In this document: positions 1 through 7,416 of the stretch, piece after piece
How the letters are laid out: the number at the start of each line of letters is the position of its first letter
Numbering within the stretch: the stretch's first letter is position 1
Source of the DNA: an uncultured Bacteroidota bacterium
GTDB taxonomy: Bacteria; Bacteroidota; Bacteroidia; Bacteroidales; F082
Reading direction: 5' to 3'
NCBI GenBank assembly: GCA_903957365.1
Contig: CAJBPB010000326.1
Span: 1 to 34,249 of the forward strand
Length of the DNA stretch: 34,249 nt
Notes under the pieces: model-generated
Told to the model about the DNA's origin: nothing
The model's database searches: none
The model's input: the letters and a program-made list of their open reading frames with translations, nothing else
Translations under genes and position numbers: made by a program

Positions 1-192
1 GATTTCTGTAATCGTTTCCATAGAATTTATTTTTTGAACTTTAATTAGAGGTTGTCCATAATGTCCGATTTCTTCGTTATTCTCGATCTTCAAATCAGTC
101 ATGTACCTCAGTACACTCCTGATTTTCAGCTCATCGAAACCTCGAACCCGAACATTCTGAATCAAACTCTCGACTTTATAGACATATCCTAA
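1..192 (-). CDS. Unrecognised partial gene downstream of the NuoE-like gene
   Basis: A reading frame stays open from the in-frame stop at 193-195 to the left edge, on the same strand and directly behind the NuoE-like gene, so it is probably the next operon member. The visible part is charged and shows no signal peptide or cysteine motif; I do not recognise the family. The start is unclear. The ATG right after the NuoE-like stop is in another frame and meets a stop after seven codons. In the open frame the first ATG is at 102-100, and a TTG lies near 165. Rex/NuoE clusters often continue with a regulatory ATPase, a NuoF-like subunit and an [FeFe] hydrogenase, but nothing visible decides which this is. 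Confidence 0.4.
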
Positions 193-710
193 TTAAAGGA
201 AGAAATCCGGGTTTCTTCCTCTGCAATTGATTTTAAAATCTCGTCGCACTTTTTAATACTGACTTCTCCATACACTTTGTCATTCACAACCATAACAGGT
301 GCTAATCCACAAGCACCCAGGCAACTGACTGCCTCAATTGTGAAAAGCATATCGTCAGTAGTATTTTTCTTTTCACTCAGTTTCAGCTTGTTGTAAAGAA
401 CATCAAGAAGTCTGGCTGAACCTTTAACATGACAGGCCGTTCCATCACAAACTTTGATGATGTATTTGCCTTTGGCTTCAAGTGAAAAATGCGCATAAAA
501 AGTTGCAACACCATACACTTCTGCAACAGGCATATCAAGCGCTGTTGCAACGTAAGTGAGTACTTCCTGAGGAAGATATCTGTATTCTTCCTGAACCTGC
601 TGCAGAATTGTGATGAGTTTCCTTTTGTTGAACTGATGCTTTTCGATAATGGAAAGGACCTGTTGAAATTGCCGAAGCTGAACATCGGCTTCTATAATGG
701 TATCATTCAT
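189..710 (-). CDS. nuoE: NuoE/HydC-type [2Fe-2S] subunit (NADH-linked dehydrogenase or hydrogenase)
   Basis: Thioredoxin-like 24-kDa subunit family (NuoE/HndA/HydC), 173 residues, a usual length. The [2Fe-2S] ligands are present in the family pattern: C88 and C93 in CDGTAC, then C130 and C134 in CLGAC. The N-terminal helical part holds the typical YGVATFYAHF segment around residues 66-75. The protein should pass electrons between an NADH/flavin subunit (NuoF/HydB) and a partner complex in the cytoplasm. It starts 24 bases after the rex stop on the same strand, so the two are probably co-transcribed. That favours an NADH-linked [FeFe] hydrogenase or other fermentative NADH oxidoreductase over respiratory complex I, but the deciding subunits lie outside the window. 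Confidence 0.9.
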   Translation of the reverse strand: MNDTIIEADVQLRQFQQVLSIIEKHQFNKRKLITILQQVQEEYRYLPQEVLTYVATALDMPVAEVYGVATFYAHFSLEAKGKYIIKVCDGTACHVKGSARLLDVLYNKLKLSEKKNTTDDMLFTIEAVSCLGACGLAPVMVVNDKVYGEVSIKKCDEILKSIAEEETRISSFN

Positions 711-734
711 AACAATTATAAATTTTAGAAGAAT

Positions 735-1391
735 CTATTTTTCTTTATTGAGTTTATTGATAATTACAGCAAGACTTGCGTAAATATGTGTGTCCTGCAA
801 TACAATGGAAGGCGGAACACGAAGAGAAACCTGTGTATAGTTCCAGATGGCTTTAATCCCCCAGACAACCATGACATCAGCTACTTGCTGAGCCACTGAA
901 GGAGGTGTGGTAATGATTCCGATGGCTGGTTTCATTTTTTCGGCCATTTCGCGGTAGCGTTCAAAATCATATATTTTAACATCCTGAACAAGGGTTCCAA
1001 TCTTCTTTCTGTCGGTATCGAATGCAGCGATGATATTCATTCCGACTGGTTTAAATCCAGTGTAATTCAACAAGGCAAAACCGAGATTACCTGCGCCCAC
1101 CAAAAAAGCATCATGAGGATGATGAAAACCCAGCAGATTTTCAATGGCAATAATTAATTCAACAATTTTGTAGCCCACGCGTGTTTTACCAATGATACCG
1201 GTATATGACAAATCCTTTACAACCTGCGTTGGATCAAGATTTAAAATTCGGGCAATCAATGGTGCAGAAATGTATTCAACCTCATCGATATTGATCTTTT
1301 TCAACAAATTATGATATAAAGGCATGCGTCGAATCGTGGGTTCAGGTACACCTGTAGGTTTTTTTGTTTCCTGTTTCCGTTCTGCTTCCAT
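735..1391 (-). CDS. rex: Redox-sensing transcriptional repressor Rex
   Basis: Rex family repressor, 218 residues. An N-terminal winged helix (about residues 20-85, with the family's PLYHNLL opening and a recognition region around DPTQVVKDLSYTG) is followed by a Rossmann domain with GAGNLG at 99-104. Rex normally binds its operators when NADH/NAD+ is low and releases them when NADH builds up, controlling fermentative and hydrogenase genes. Its place directly upstream of the NuoE-like gene suggests control of that operon and of itself. A TATTTTTG -7 element lies 17 bases upstream of the ATG, with inverted repeats nearby. The first 19 residues are charged and look like a tail before the DNA-binding domain. 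Confidence 0.96.
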   Translation of the reverse strand: MEAERKQETKKPTGVPEPTIRRMPLYHNLLKKINIDEVEYISAPLIARILNLDPTQVVKDLSYTGIIGKTRVGYKIVELIIAIENLLGFHHPHDAFLVGAGNLGFALLNYTGFKPVGMNIIAAFDTDRKKIGTLVQDVKIYDFERYREMAEKMKPAIGIITTPPSVAQQVADVMVVWGIKAIWNYTQVSLRVPPSIVLQDTHIYASLAVIINKLNKEK

Positions 1392-1399
1392 TGTCGATA

Positions 1400-1412
1400 T
1401 TTTGATGCAAAA
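1400..1412. promoter_or_regulatory. Short palindrome at the rex -7 element
   Basis: TTTTG-ATG-CAAAA is a perfect 5-bp inverted repeat with a 3-base spacer. It overlaps the predicted rex -7 element and the probable transcription start, a position suited to an autorepressor. It does not match the classical Rex box (TTGTGAA-N4-TTCACAA), so operator function is a guess. Confidence 0.25.
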
Positions 1413-1415
1413 ATA
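1408..1415 (-). promoter_or_regulatory. -7 element for rex
   Basis: On the minus strand this reads TATTTTTG, matching the Bacteroidota TAnnTTTG consensus, 17 bases before the rex ATG. No clear TTG -33 box sits at the right distance. Confidence 0.5.
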
Positions 1416-1431
1416 AGCATGTTTCGCTTTA

Positions 1432-1457
1432 ATTAAATAAATTTTTCTTTATTTAAT
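1432..1457. promoter_or_regulatory. Perfect 10-bp inverted repeat upstream of rex
   Basis: ATTAAATAAA and TTTATTTAAT form a perfect inverted repeat around six bases (TTTTTC), 40 bases upstream of the rex ATG and just above its -7 element. It could be an operator or UP-like site. The surroundings are so AT-rich that chance is possible, and it is not a classical Rex box. Confidence 0.3.
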
Positions 1458-1668
1458 GTAATTTTAATTCGTTCCAAATAAGAATTAGAAAGAAAATGCA
1501 GATCATATATTTATTTATACAATTCTATTTCAATTATTTAAACCATTTATTGATTCTATTTAACTGTAGAAATAAAATAATTTTTCAATCATAAGAATAT
1601 TTAATACATGATTAATTACACATTATATTCTCTAATTATCACATATGAATAAATTCGTCTCTTACGCC

Positions 1669-1701
1669 TTTGAACTTCATAACGGAAAAGCAGTATTTTT
1701 G
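1669..1701 (+). promoter_or_regulatory. Promoter of the modE-like gene
   Basis: TTTG at 1669-1672, 21 bases, then TATTTTTG at 1694-1701 match the Bacteroidota -33/-7 promoter well. The ATG at 1721 follows 19 bases later, giving a very short leader and supporting that start. Confidence 0.6.
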
Positions 1702-1720
1702 ACAATAAATAGCAAACTGC

Positions 1721-2110
1721 ATGGACAAATATCCAAAACCGAGTAAAAAGGACGTTTTTCTTAAATATAAAATATGGTTATCAGGTTTGGTTGGCGATGG
1801 ACGCGTTGACGATCTGACCTATGATTTATTGGGGTTGATTAACGAAAAAGGTTCTTTAAAGGCAGCATCGGAAGCAATTGGCGTAAGCTACAGAAAAGCC
1901 TGGGGTGATATTCAGCAGGCTGAACTAATTCTTGGCTATTCGCTTATCGACCGGCAACGTGGTGGAAAAGATGGCGGCAACTCTTCCCTCACACCGGCTG
2001 CCTTTCGTCTGCTCGAAGCATACCGGGCATTACAACAAAAATTTGACGACAGTGTGGAAGAAGCTTTTAACGAGTTCAGAGAGAAGATGAAACATAATAT
2101 TGATGGTTGA
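1721..2110 (+). CDS. ModE N-terminal-domain-type winged-helix regulator
   Basis: This 129-residue protein matches the N-terminal DNA-binding domain of ModE/LysR-like winged-helix proteins. The signature runs through about residues 30-95: a first helix around LTYDLLGLINEKGSLKAA, a recognition segment GVSYRKAWGDIQ, then the wing GGKDGGNSSLTP. Full ModE has two C-terminal molybdate-binding (TOBE) domains. They are absent here and a helical tail (about 97-129) replaces them, so the ligand, if any, is unknown. There are no molybdate transport genes nearby, so I do not call it a molybdate regulator. It has its own promoter and precedes a secreted cargo gene by 63 bases. Confidence 0.8.
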   Translation: MDKYPKPSKKDVFLKYKIWLSGLVGDGRVDDLTYDLLGLINEKGSLKAASEAIGVSYRKAWGDIQQAELILGYSLIDRQRGGKDGGNSSLTPAAFRLLEAYRALQQKFDDSVEEAFNEFREKMKHNIDG

Positions 2111-2119
2111 TAAGTTCGG

Positions 2120-2148
2120 AGTTTGAACTGATTAATTTATATCAAACT
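2120..2148. repeat. 7-bp inverted repeat between the modE-like and Asp-box genes
   Basis: AGTTTGA (2120-2126) and TCAAACT (2142-2148) are a perfect inverted repeat around 15 AT-rich bases. It has no T-run, so it is a poor terminator. It could be an operator ahead of the next gene, which starts 25 bases later. Confidence 0.25.
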
Positions 2149-2173
2149 GTATTGTAAACTGATAATTCTTTTT

Positions 2174-4699
2174 ATGAAAAAACTAATTTATATAGCTATT
2201 CCCGTAATCGGGATTGTTGCTTCATTATTTCTTTTCAATAAAGAGATAACGGAAAATACGAAAGAAACGAAAAAGCAACCCAACGAATGGTTTTATAGCC
2301 AGCGGGCATTTCCTTTTTCAGACATAAATTATGAAGCCTACAAAAATTCGATTGATCAGGCGAAAAAATTAAAGTTGAAATATACAGATCGTAACAAATA
2401 TTTTACATGGGAATTCGCCGGTCCGATAAATATTGGTGGACGCATTTCAGCGGTGGCACTGAATCCTGTTGACCCATCAGTTTTCTATGTGGGCGCTGCT
2501 TCAGGTGGTGTTTTTAAAACAACCAATGCAGGCGTGTCATGGGATGCGATTTTCGACGATCAGCCAAGTTTGTCAATTGGTGATATCGCAATCGCACCTT
2601 CCAATCCTGATGTGATATACGTTGGAACCGGAGAAGCCAACGCTGGCGGAGGATCAGTTTCTTACGATGGTCTTGGTATTTTCAGGTCAGTTGATGGCGG
2701 TGAATCATGGACCAATTGCGGACTCGGTGAAAGCGGCAGTATCGGACGATTGATTGTTCATCCGCAGAATCCCGATATTTGTTATGTAGCCGCTATGGGG
2801 CGGATGTTTTCGAAAAACAACCAGCGAGGTGTTTTCAAAACAACGGATGGCGGCTTAAGCTGGCAGAATATGCTGTTTATCAGCGATTCAACTGGCGCCA
2901 TAGACATCACTATTGATCCTCAAAACCCTGAAAATATTTATGCTGTCATGTGGGAACGAATCCGGCGTCCTGATGAGCGTATTTATGGCGGTCCGTCCTG
3001 CGGAATATACAGATCGTTTAACGGTGGTGAAAACTGGCAGGAACTGACAGACGGATTACCCTCTCCTTCTCCGAATGTCGGACGGATTGGCATCTCTGTC
3101 TCTCCTTCTGATCCGGCAATTTTATATGCAATTTATGCTGATAAAGTGGGATATTTTGATGGTGTATTCAAGTCAACTGACCAGGGAGAAAGCTGGACAA
3201 GGACGAATGACGCAGCATTGAACAATATGTATTCCTCTTATGGCTGGTGGTTTGGCCGTCTGAGGGTCGATCCTGTGAATCCGAATATTGTATATACGAT
3301 TGGTTTTGATCTTTATAAAACGAGCAACGGTGGAAATTCCTGGACAAATATTGGCAATGCCGTGCATGTTGACCAACATGATCTTTATGCACATCCTGAA
3401 AACACAAGTTTTGTCGTGCTGGGTAATGACGGCGGCGTTTACACCTCACAAAATGGAGGAAACTCCTGGACGCATCTCGAAAACCTTCCGATTACACAGT
3501 TTTACACTTCTGAAATTGACCAGCAGCACCCTGAAAGATTATATGGTGGCACACAGGACAACGGAACCAACCGGACGCTCACAGGAAACATCGACGACTG
3601 GAATGAAATTTACGGCGGAGATGGCTTTGTAGTGAAGGTGAATCCGATGAACAATCAGTATGTTTATGCTGAATACCAGTATGGCGGGCTTGGAAGATCG
3701 ACGAACGGTGGTGCATCCTTTTCTGATGCAACTAACGGAATCGGAGGCTCAGATCGTTTCAACTGGATGTCGCCGCTGACACTCAATCCGGCGAACCCGG
3801 CAAACTTGTATTTCGGGAGCAATAAAGTCTATAAATCCTCGAATCATGCGGTAAGCTGGACAGCCATCAGTCCGGACCTGACAAACGGCGCCGGACAATA
3901 CAATCAGATGTTTGGTACTACAACAACCATTGCTGTTTCTCCGATAAACCAGGAAGTAATTTATGCAGGAACAGATGATGCCAATGTTTGGGTTACGCAA
4001 AATGGAGGAGGCAACTGGACTAAAATTTCAGGAACCCTTCCAAAGCGGTGGATAAGCCGTATCGCAGCTGATCCGTTTGAAGAATCAACCGCTTATGTGA
4101 CCTTATCAGGCTACAGAAATGATGAATATTTGCCACATATTTTCAGAACGACTGATTTCGGACAAAACTGGACGGATATTTCAGGTGACCTGCCAGAATC
4201 CCCGATCAATGATGTTATCGTTGATCCAGCCAACGATTCGGTCTTGTATGTTGCCTCGGATGTGGGCGTTTTCGGAAGTGTAAATCTTGGACAAAACTGG
4301 ATTCCAATCGGAGAAGGATTGCCAAATGTACCCATGATGGACCTCACCTTTCAGCCCGAAATGCGGATGTTGGTCGTGGCAACTTATGGCAGATCGATGT
4401 ATAAAATAACCGTGGATGAATTTGTGGGGCAAAATGAAATTATCAACCCAAAAGCAGGAATCAGGCTTTATCCCAATCCTGCAACTGAAATTTTAAATAT
4501 AAATTTTTCTGATTTTCAAGGCTTTATTAAAAAAGCGGATATTTTTAACAGTCAGGGAAATCTGGTCGGATCGATCCATATTGGAAGTTTAAATAAAACT
4601 GTTTCCGTTTCATTAACCAGTTTTGCTGCCGGAATTTATACAATTCACTTCACTACAGACCAAGGCGAACTAAACCGAAAAATCATCATCAATAAATAA
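2174..4699 (+). CDS. Secreted Asp-box (BNR/sortilin-like) repeat protein with type IX sorting domain
   Basis: An 841-residue exported protein. An N-terminal signal segment (MKKLIYIAIPVIGIVASLFLF) is followed by about twelve Asp-box/BNR repeats of the form S/T-x-D/N-G-G-x-x-W (for example FKTTNAGVSW, FRSVDGGESW, FKTTDGGLSW), which predict a beta-propeller like sortilin/Vps10 or WD40-like glycosidase folds. From about residue 757 there is a Por/type A type IX sorting domain: RLYPNPATEILNI, then GIYTIHF and a lysine/isoleucine-rich end. It should therefore be moved across the outer membrane by the type IX system and anchored or released. No catalytic residues can be assigned, so whether it is an enzyme, adhesin or binding protein is unknown. 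Confidence 0.9.
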   Translation: MKKLIYIAIPVIGIVASLFLFNKEITENTKETKKQPNEWFYSQRAFPFSDINYEAYKNSIDQAKKLKLKYTDRNKYFTWEFAGPINIGGRISAVALNPVDPSVFYVGAASGGVFKTTNAGVSWDAIFDDQPSLSIGDIAIAPSNPDVIYVGTGEANAGGGSVSYDGLGIFRSVDGGESWTNCGLGESGSIGRLIVHPQNPDICYVAAMGRMFSKNNQRGVFKTTDGGLSWQNMLFISDSTGAIDITIDPQNPENIYAVMWERIRRPDERIYGGPSCGIYRSFNGGENWQELTDGLPSPSPNVGRIGISVSPSDPAILYAIYADKVGYFDGVFKSTDQGESWTRTNDAALNNMYSSYGWWFGRLRVDPVNPNIVYTIGFDLYKTSNGGNSWTNIGNAVHVDQHDLYAHPENTSFVVLGNDGGVYTSQNGGNSWTHLENLPITQFYTSEIDQQHPERLYGGTQDNGTNRTLTGNIDDWNEIYGGDGFVVKVNPMNNQYVYAEYQYGGLGRSTNGGASFSDATNGIGGSDRFNWMSPLTLNPANPANLYFGSNKVYKSSNHAVSWTAISPDLTNGAGQYNQMFGTTTTIAVSPINQEVIYAGTDDANVWVTQNGGGNWTKISGTLPKRWISRIAADPFEESTAYVTLSGYRNDEYLPHIFRTTDFGQNWTDISGDLPESPINDVIVDPANDSVLYVASDVGVFGSVNLGQNWIPIGEGLPNVPMMDLTFQPEMRMLVVATYGRSMYKITVDEFVGQNEIINPKAGIRLYPNPATEILNINFSDFQGFIKKADIFNSQGNLVGSIHIGSLNKTVSVSLTSFAAGIYTIHFTTDQGELNRKIIINK

Positions 4700-4709
4700 G
4701 GATTCCTTC

Positions 4710-4717
4710 TAACTTTG
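4710..4717 (+). promoter_or_regulatory. -7 element for the YjgR-like gene
   Basis: TAACTTTG matches TAnnTTTG and lies 22 bases before the ATG, within the 40-base gap after the previous stop. No clear -33 TTG. Confidence 0.45.
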
Positions 4718-4739
4718 CAGACTCAAAATAACAACTTTC

Positions 4740-6308
4740 ATGAGCCAACGCGACGATTTTACACAAGCCATTCAAAAAGGATATACATTTCAGGGAAATT
4801 CACTGTTATTGGGCGGAGCTATTTTTCAGGATGAAGCCATACCTGAACTTCAGGTGAAAGCCCCGCTGAAAATGTTTAACAGGCACGGTTTGATCGCTGG
4901 TGCAACTGGTTCCGGTAAAACCAAAACACTACAACAACTGGCCGAAAGTTTATCATCCAATGGAATTTCGGTGTTAATGATGGATATCAAAGGCGATTTA
5001 AGTGGCGTTTCACAACCTGGCTCTGCACATCCAAAAATAGCCGAACGCGCTTCCAAAATTGGCATTGAATGGAATCCTGAAGCATTTCCGGTTGAGTTTC
5101 TGACACTTTCGTCAGAGAAAGGCGCTCGTTTGCGCGCCACCATCAGCGAGTTTGGTCCGGTTTTACTGAGTAAAATTCTCGGATTAAATGATACACAGCA
5201 AGGTATGGTAGCCCTGGTATTCAAATACTGCGACGACAGGAAATTACCTTTGCTTGATATCAAAGATTTCAGAGCGGTATTGCAGCATATTTCAGGTGAT
5301 GGCAAAGCGGAAATTCAGCAGGAATACGGCCTTATTTCAAGCAGCAGCATCGGAACCATCCTGCGCAAGCTTCTCGAACTGGAGCAACAGGGTGCTGATA
5401 TTTTCTTTGGTGAAATGAGTTTTGATGTGGCTGATCTGGTGCGACTTGATGAAAACGGCAAAGGATTTATCAATCTCATCCGGCTTGTTGATATTCAGGC
5501 GAAACCTAAGCTATTTTCTACTTTCATGCTTTGTTTGCTTGCTGAGATTTACGAGAAATTTCCTGAGCGTGGCGACATTGACCAACCTGAACTGGTGATT
5601 TTTATCGATGAAGCACACCTGATGTTTCAGGAAGCTTCACAGGCATTGCTCGAGCAGGTGGAAGCCATCATCAAACTGATTCGTTCGAAAGGAGTTGGAA
5701 TTTTTTTTTGCACACAGAATCCGGCAGATGTACCTGAAGCAGTGCTTAGTCAGCTGGGAATGAAGATTCAACATGCATTACGTGCATTTACGGCCAACGA
5801 CCGGAAGATGATCAAACAGGTATCTGAAAACTATCCGCTCACTGATTTCTATACCGTTGATCAAACCATTACCGAACTTGGTATTGGCGAGGCATTCATC
5901 ACTTTACTCAACGAAAAAGGCATCCCGACACCTCTGGTCCGTTGCTTGCTTTGTCCACCCCGGTCGCGCATGGACGTGATTTCAGAGGTTGAAATGAATA
6001 CTATTTTGAATGAAAGTCAGTTAGTTGCAAAATATAACAGAGAAATAGACCGTGACAGCGCTTTCGAGTTGCTGCGCAAAAAAGTGAATCAAAACACGAA
6101 CCCGGATCGTGAAATTACTGACAACGATTTCTCACAACAGGAACAAAGCCAGTCGTATGGTATGGAAACCTTTGAATCGATCATGAAGAGTCCGGTTACC
6201 AAAACCATCGCCCGTGAGGTTTCGCGTGAACTAACACGTGGTTTATTGGGTGTTTTTGGATTCAGTTCATCACGCAGCCGAAGTAAAAAAGGTGGATTTT
6301 TCTTTTAA
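4740..6308 (+). CDS. yjgR: YjgR/DUF853-family HerA-like ATPase
   Basis: A 522-residue cytoplasmic ATPase of the DUF853 family, related to HerA/FtsK-type motors. Walker A is GATGSGKT at residues 54-61, with the family's MMDIKGDLSG around 80-89. Walker B is VIFIDEAH with D290-E291. A further sensor-like segment IFFCTQNPADVP follows near 320-331. The C-terminus ends in a basic/serine stretch and GGFFF. The family is widespread and its cellular role is not established; NTPase activity is the safe statement. It is probably transcribed from its own promoter just upstream. It is not next to NurA or phage-defence genes, so I see no reason to place it in a HerA-type defence system. Confidence 0.92.
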   Translation: MSQRDDFTQAIQKGYTFQGNSLLLGGAIFQDEAIPELQVKAPLKMFNRHGLIAGATGSGKTKTLQQLAESLSSNGISVLMMDIKGDLSGVSQPGSAHPKIAERASKIGIEWNPEAFPVEFLTLSSEKGARLRATISEFGPVLLSKILGLNDTQQGMVALVFKYCDDRKLPLLDIKDFRAVLQHISGDGKAEIQQEYGLISSSSIGTILRKLLELEQQGADIFFGEMSFDVADLVRLDENGKGFINLIRLVDIQAKPKLFSTFMLCLLAEIYEKFPERGDIDQPELVIFIDEAHLMFQEASQALLEQVEAIIKLIRSKGVGIFFCTQNPADVPEAVLSQLGMKIQHALRAFTANDRKMIKQVSENYPLTDFYTVDQTITELGIGEAFITLLNEKGIPTPLVRCLLCPPRSRMDVISEVEMNTILNESQLVAKYNREIDRDSAFELLRKKVNQNTNPDREITDNDFSQQEQSQSYGMETFESIMKSPVTKTIAREVSRELTRGLLGVFGFSSSRSRSKKGGFFF

Positions 6309-6377
6309 ATTATCCGAGGATCGTCCCCAAGTAAAACCTCTACTAAAAACATTATCTTCGCCGCTAAATTTTAATCC

Positions 6378-7277
6378 ATGCCTCATTCAACCTATTCCGG
6401 TGAGATAGCATCATTATTGGTGGCGTTTTTCTGGACCATTACAGCCATCGCATTCGAAATTGCCAGTAAAAGGGTTGGCTCACTGGCAGTGAATATTATG
6501 CGACTTGGCTTTGCACTTGTTTTTCTTTCTGTTTTTTCATGGTTTTACCGCGGTTATTTCCTGCCAACCGATGCCGATACTCATGCATGGTTGTGGCTCA
6601 GTTTATCGGGTTTGATCGGCTTTGTTTTTGGTGACTATTTCCTTTTTAAAAGTTATACACTCATCAGTTCGCGTATCGCCATGCTCATCATGACTTTTGT
6701 TCCGCCGGTTACTGTTGTGCTTGGATGGATTGTCCTTGGTGAAAGAATGACCACACAACATCTTTTTGGCATGACCCTGACGGTTGGAGGCATTGCCATG
6801 ACGATATTCAGCAGAAACAATGAAGAAAACAAATACAAGCTGAATTACCCGCTGAAAGGGATTCTATTTGCATTTTTCGGGGTGCTTGGTCAGGCTGGCG
6901 GACTGGTTTTAAGCAAATACGGCATGCGTGAATACGATCCATTTGCTTCAACACAAATCAGAATCATTGCCGGATTCATCGGTTTCGCTGCCATAATTGC
7001 CATTACACGTAAATCAGCGCTGGTTACCAGCGCATTTTCGAATAAAAAAGCCATGGCCGGCATTTTAACAGGGTCATTTTTCGGGCCTTTTCTTGGCGTC
7101 TCATTCTCACTGATAGCCATTCAACATACCAATACCGGCGTTGCATCTACGCTTATGGCCATTGTACCGATATTGATTATCCCACCGGCTGCGATGATAA
7201 TGAAACAAAAAGTCCATCTGATTGATTATATCGGAGCCGCGGTAAGCGTTGGCGGGGTTATTTTGTTTTTTGTTTAG
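6378..7277 (+). CDS. EamA/DMT-superfamily transporter
   Basis: A 299-residue inner-membrane protein with about ten hydrophobic helices in two EamA halves (roughly 8-140 and 155-298). The conserved loop after the fourth helix appears as GWIVLGERMT near 117-126. Family members export or import small metabolites such as amino acids or nucleosides; the substrate cannot be read from sequence. A weak TATCTTCG -7-like element lies near 6354, 24 bases upstream of the start. It lies 69 bases after the YjgR-like gene. A second EamA protein at 26492-27367 is a distant relative, not a recent duplicate. Confidence 0.93.
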   Translation: MPHSTYSGEIASLLVAFFWTITAIAFEIASKRVGSLAVNIMRLGFALVFLSVFSWFYRGYFLPTDADTHAWLWLSLSGLIGFVFGDYFLFKSYTLISSRIAMLIMTFVPPVTVVLGWIVLGERMTTQHLFGMTLTVGGIAMTIFSRNNEENKYKLNYPLKGILFAFFGVLGQAGGLVLSKYGMREYDPFASTQIRIIAGFIGFAAIIAITRKSALVTSAFSNKKAMAGILTGSFFGPFLGVSFSLIAIQHTNTGVASTLMAIVPILIIPPAAMIMKQKVHLIDYIGAAVSVGGVILFFV

Positions 7278-7289
7278 ATGTGGTTGATG

Positions 7290-7309
7290 CCCTTCGACTA
7301 CGCTCAGGG
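7290..7309. repeat. Short dispersed-repeat-like palindromic motif
   Basis: CCCTTCGACTACGCTCAGGG closes with a 4-bp inverted repeat (CCCT/AGGG) and is followed by TGACA. From memory, near-identical CTTCGACT-CGCTCAGG motifs are scattered between genes in many environmental bacterial genomes. It sits 12 bases after the EamA stop codon. Confidence 0.45.
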
Positions 7310-7315
7310 TGACAG

Positions 7316-7339
7316 GTTGATTAGTTGATAGGTTGATGT
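7316..7339. repeat. Three copies of an 8-bp tandem repeat
   Basis: GTTGATTA, GTTGATAG and GTTGATGT are consecutive 8-base units sharing GTTGAT. A further GTTGATG occurs just upstream at 7283-7289. This is non-coding sequence between convergent genes. Confidence 0.6.
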
Positions 7340-7350
7340 GTTTATCATTT

Positions 7351-7416
7351 TCAACTTTAGCTCACTTTAGTTCACTCTAGCTCACTCCGAACTCTTTAGC
7401 TCACTTTAGCTCACTA
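7351..7416. repeat. Degenerate 10-bp tandem repeat (CTCACTTTAG)
   Basis: Units related to CTCACTTTAG run at 7361, 7371, 7381, 7400 and 7410, with a shorter 9-base unit at 7391 and a partial one before 7361. The array runs into the 3' end of the minus-strand membrane-protein gene, so its last codons and TGA stop (7401-7403) lie inside the repeat. Confidence 0.65.

Larger units (their letters stand above)
1392..1720. other. AT-rich divergent intergenic region between rex and the modE-like gene
   Basis: This 329-base gap holds a minus-strand -7 element for rex, two inverted repeats near it, and a plus-strand promoter for the ModE-like gene. I see no small gene or RNA between 1460 and 1665, which is very AT-rich. 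Confidence 0.6.

Noticed and set aside
1721-2110. Molybdate-responsive ModE
   Set aside because: The molybdate-binding domains are missing and no mod transporter or molybdoenzyme genes are present.
4850-5305. 151-codon frame opposite the YjgR-like gene
   Set aside because: It lies wholly antisense to a well-supported ATPase and its translation shows no domain; it is a codon-usage shadow.
4740-6308. HerA-like ATPase as part of a defence system
   Set aside because: The sequence fits the housekeeping-like YjgR/DUF853 family and there is no NurA, Sir2 or nuclease partner nearby.
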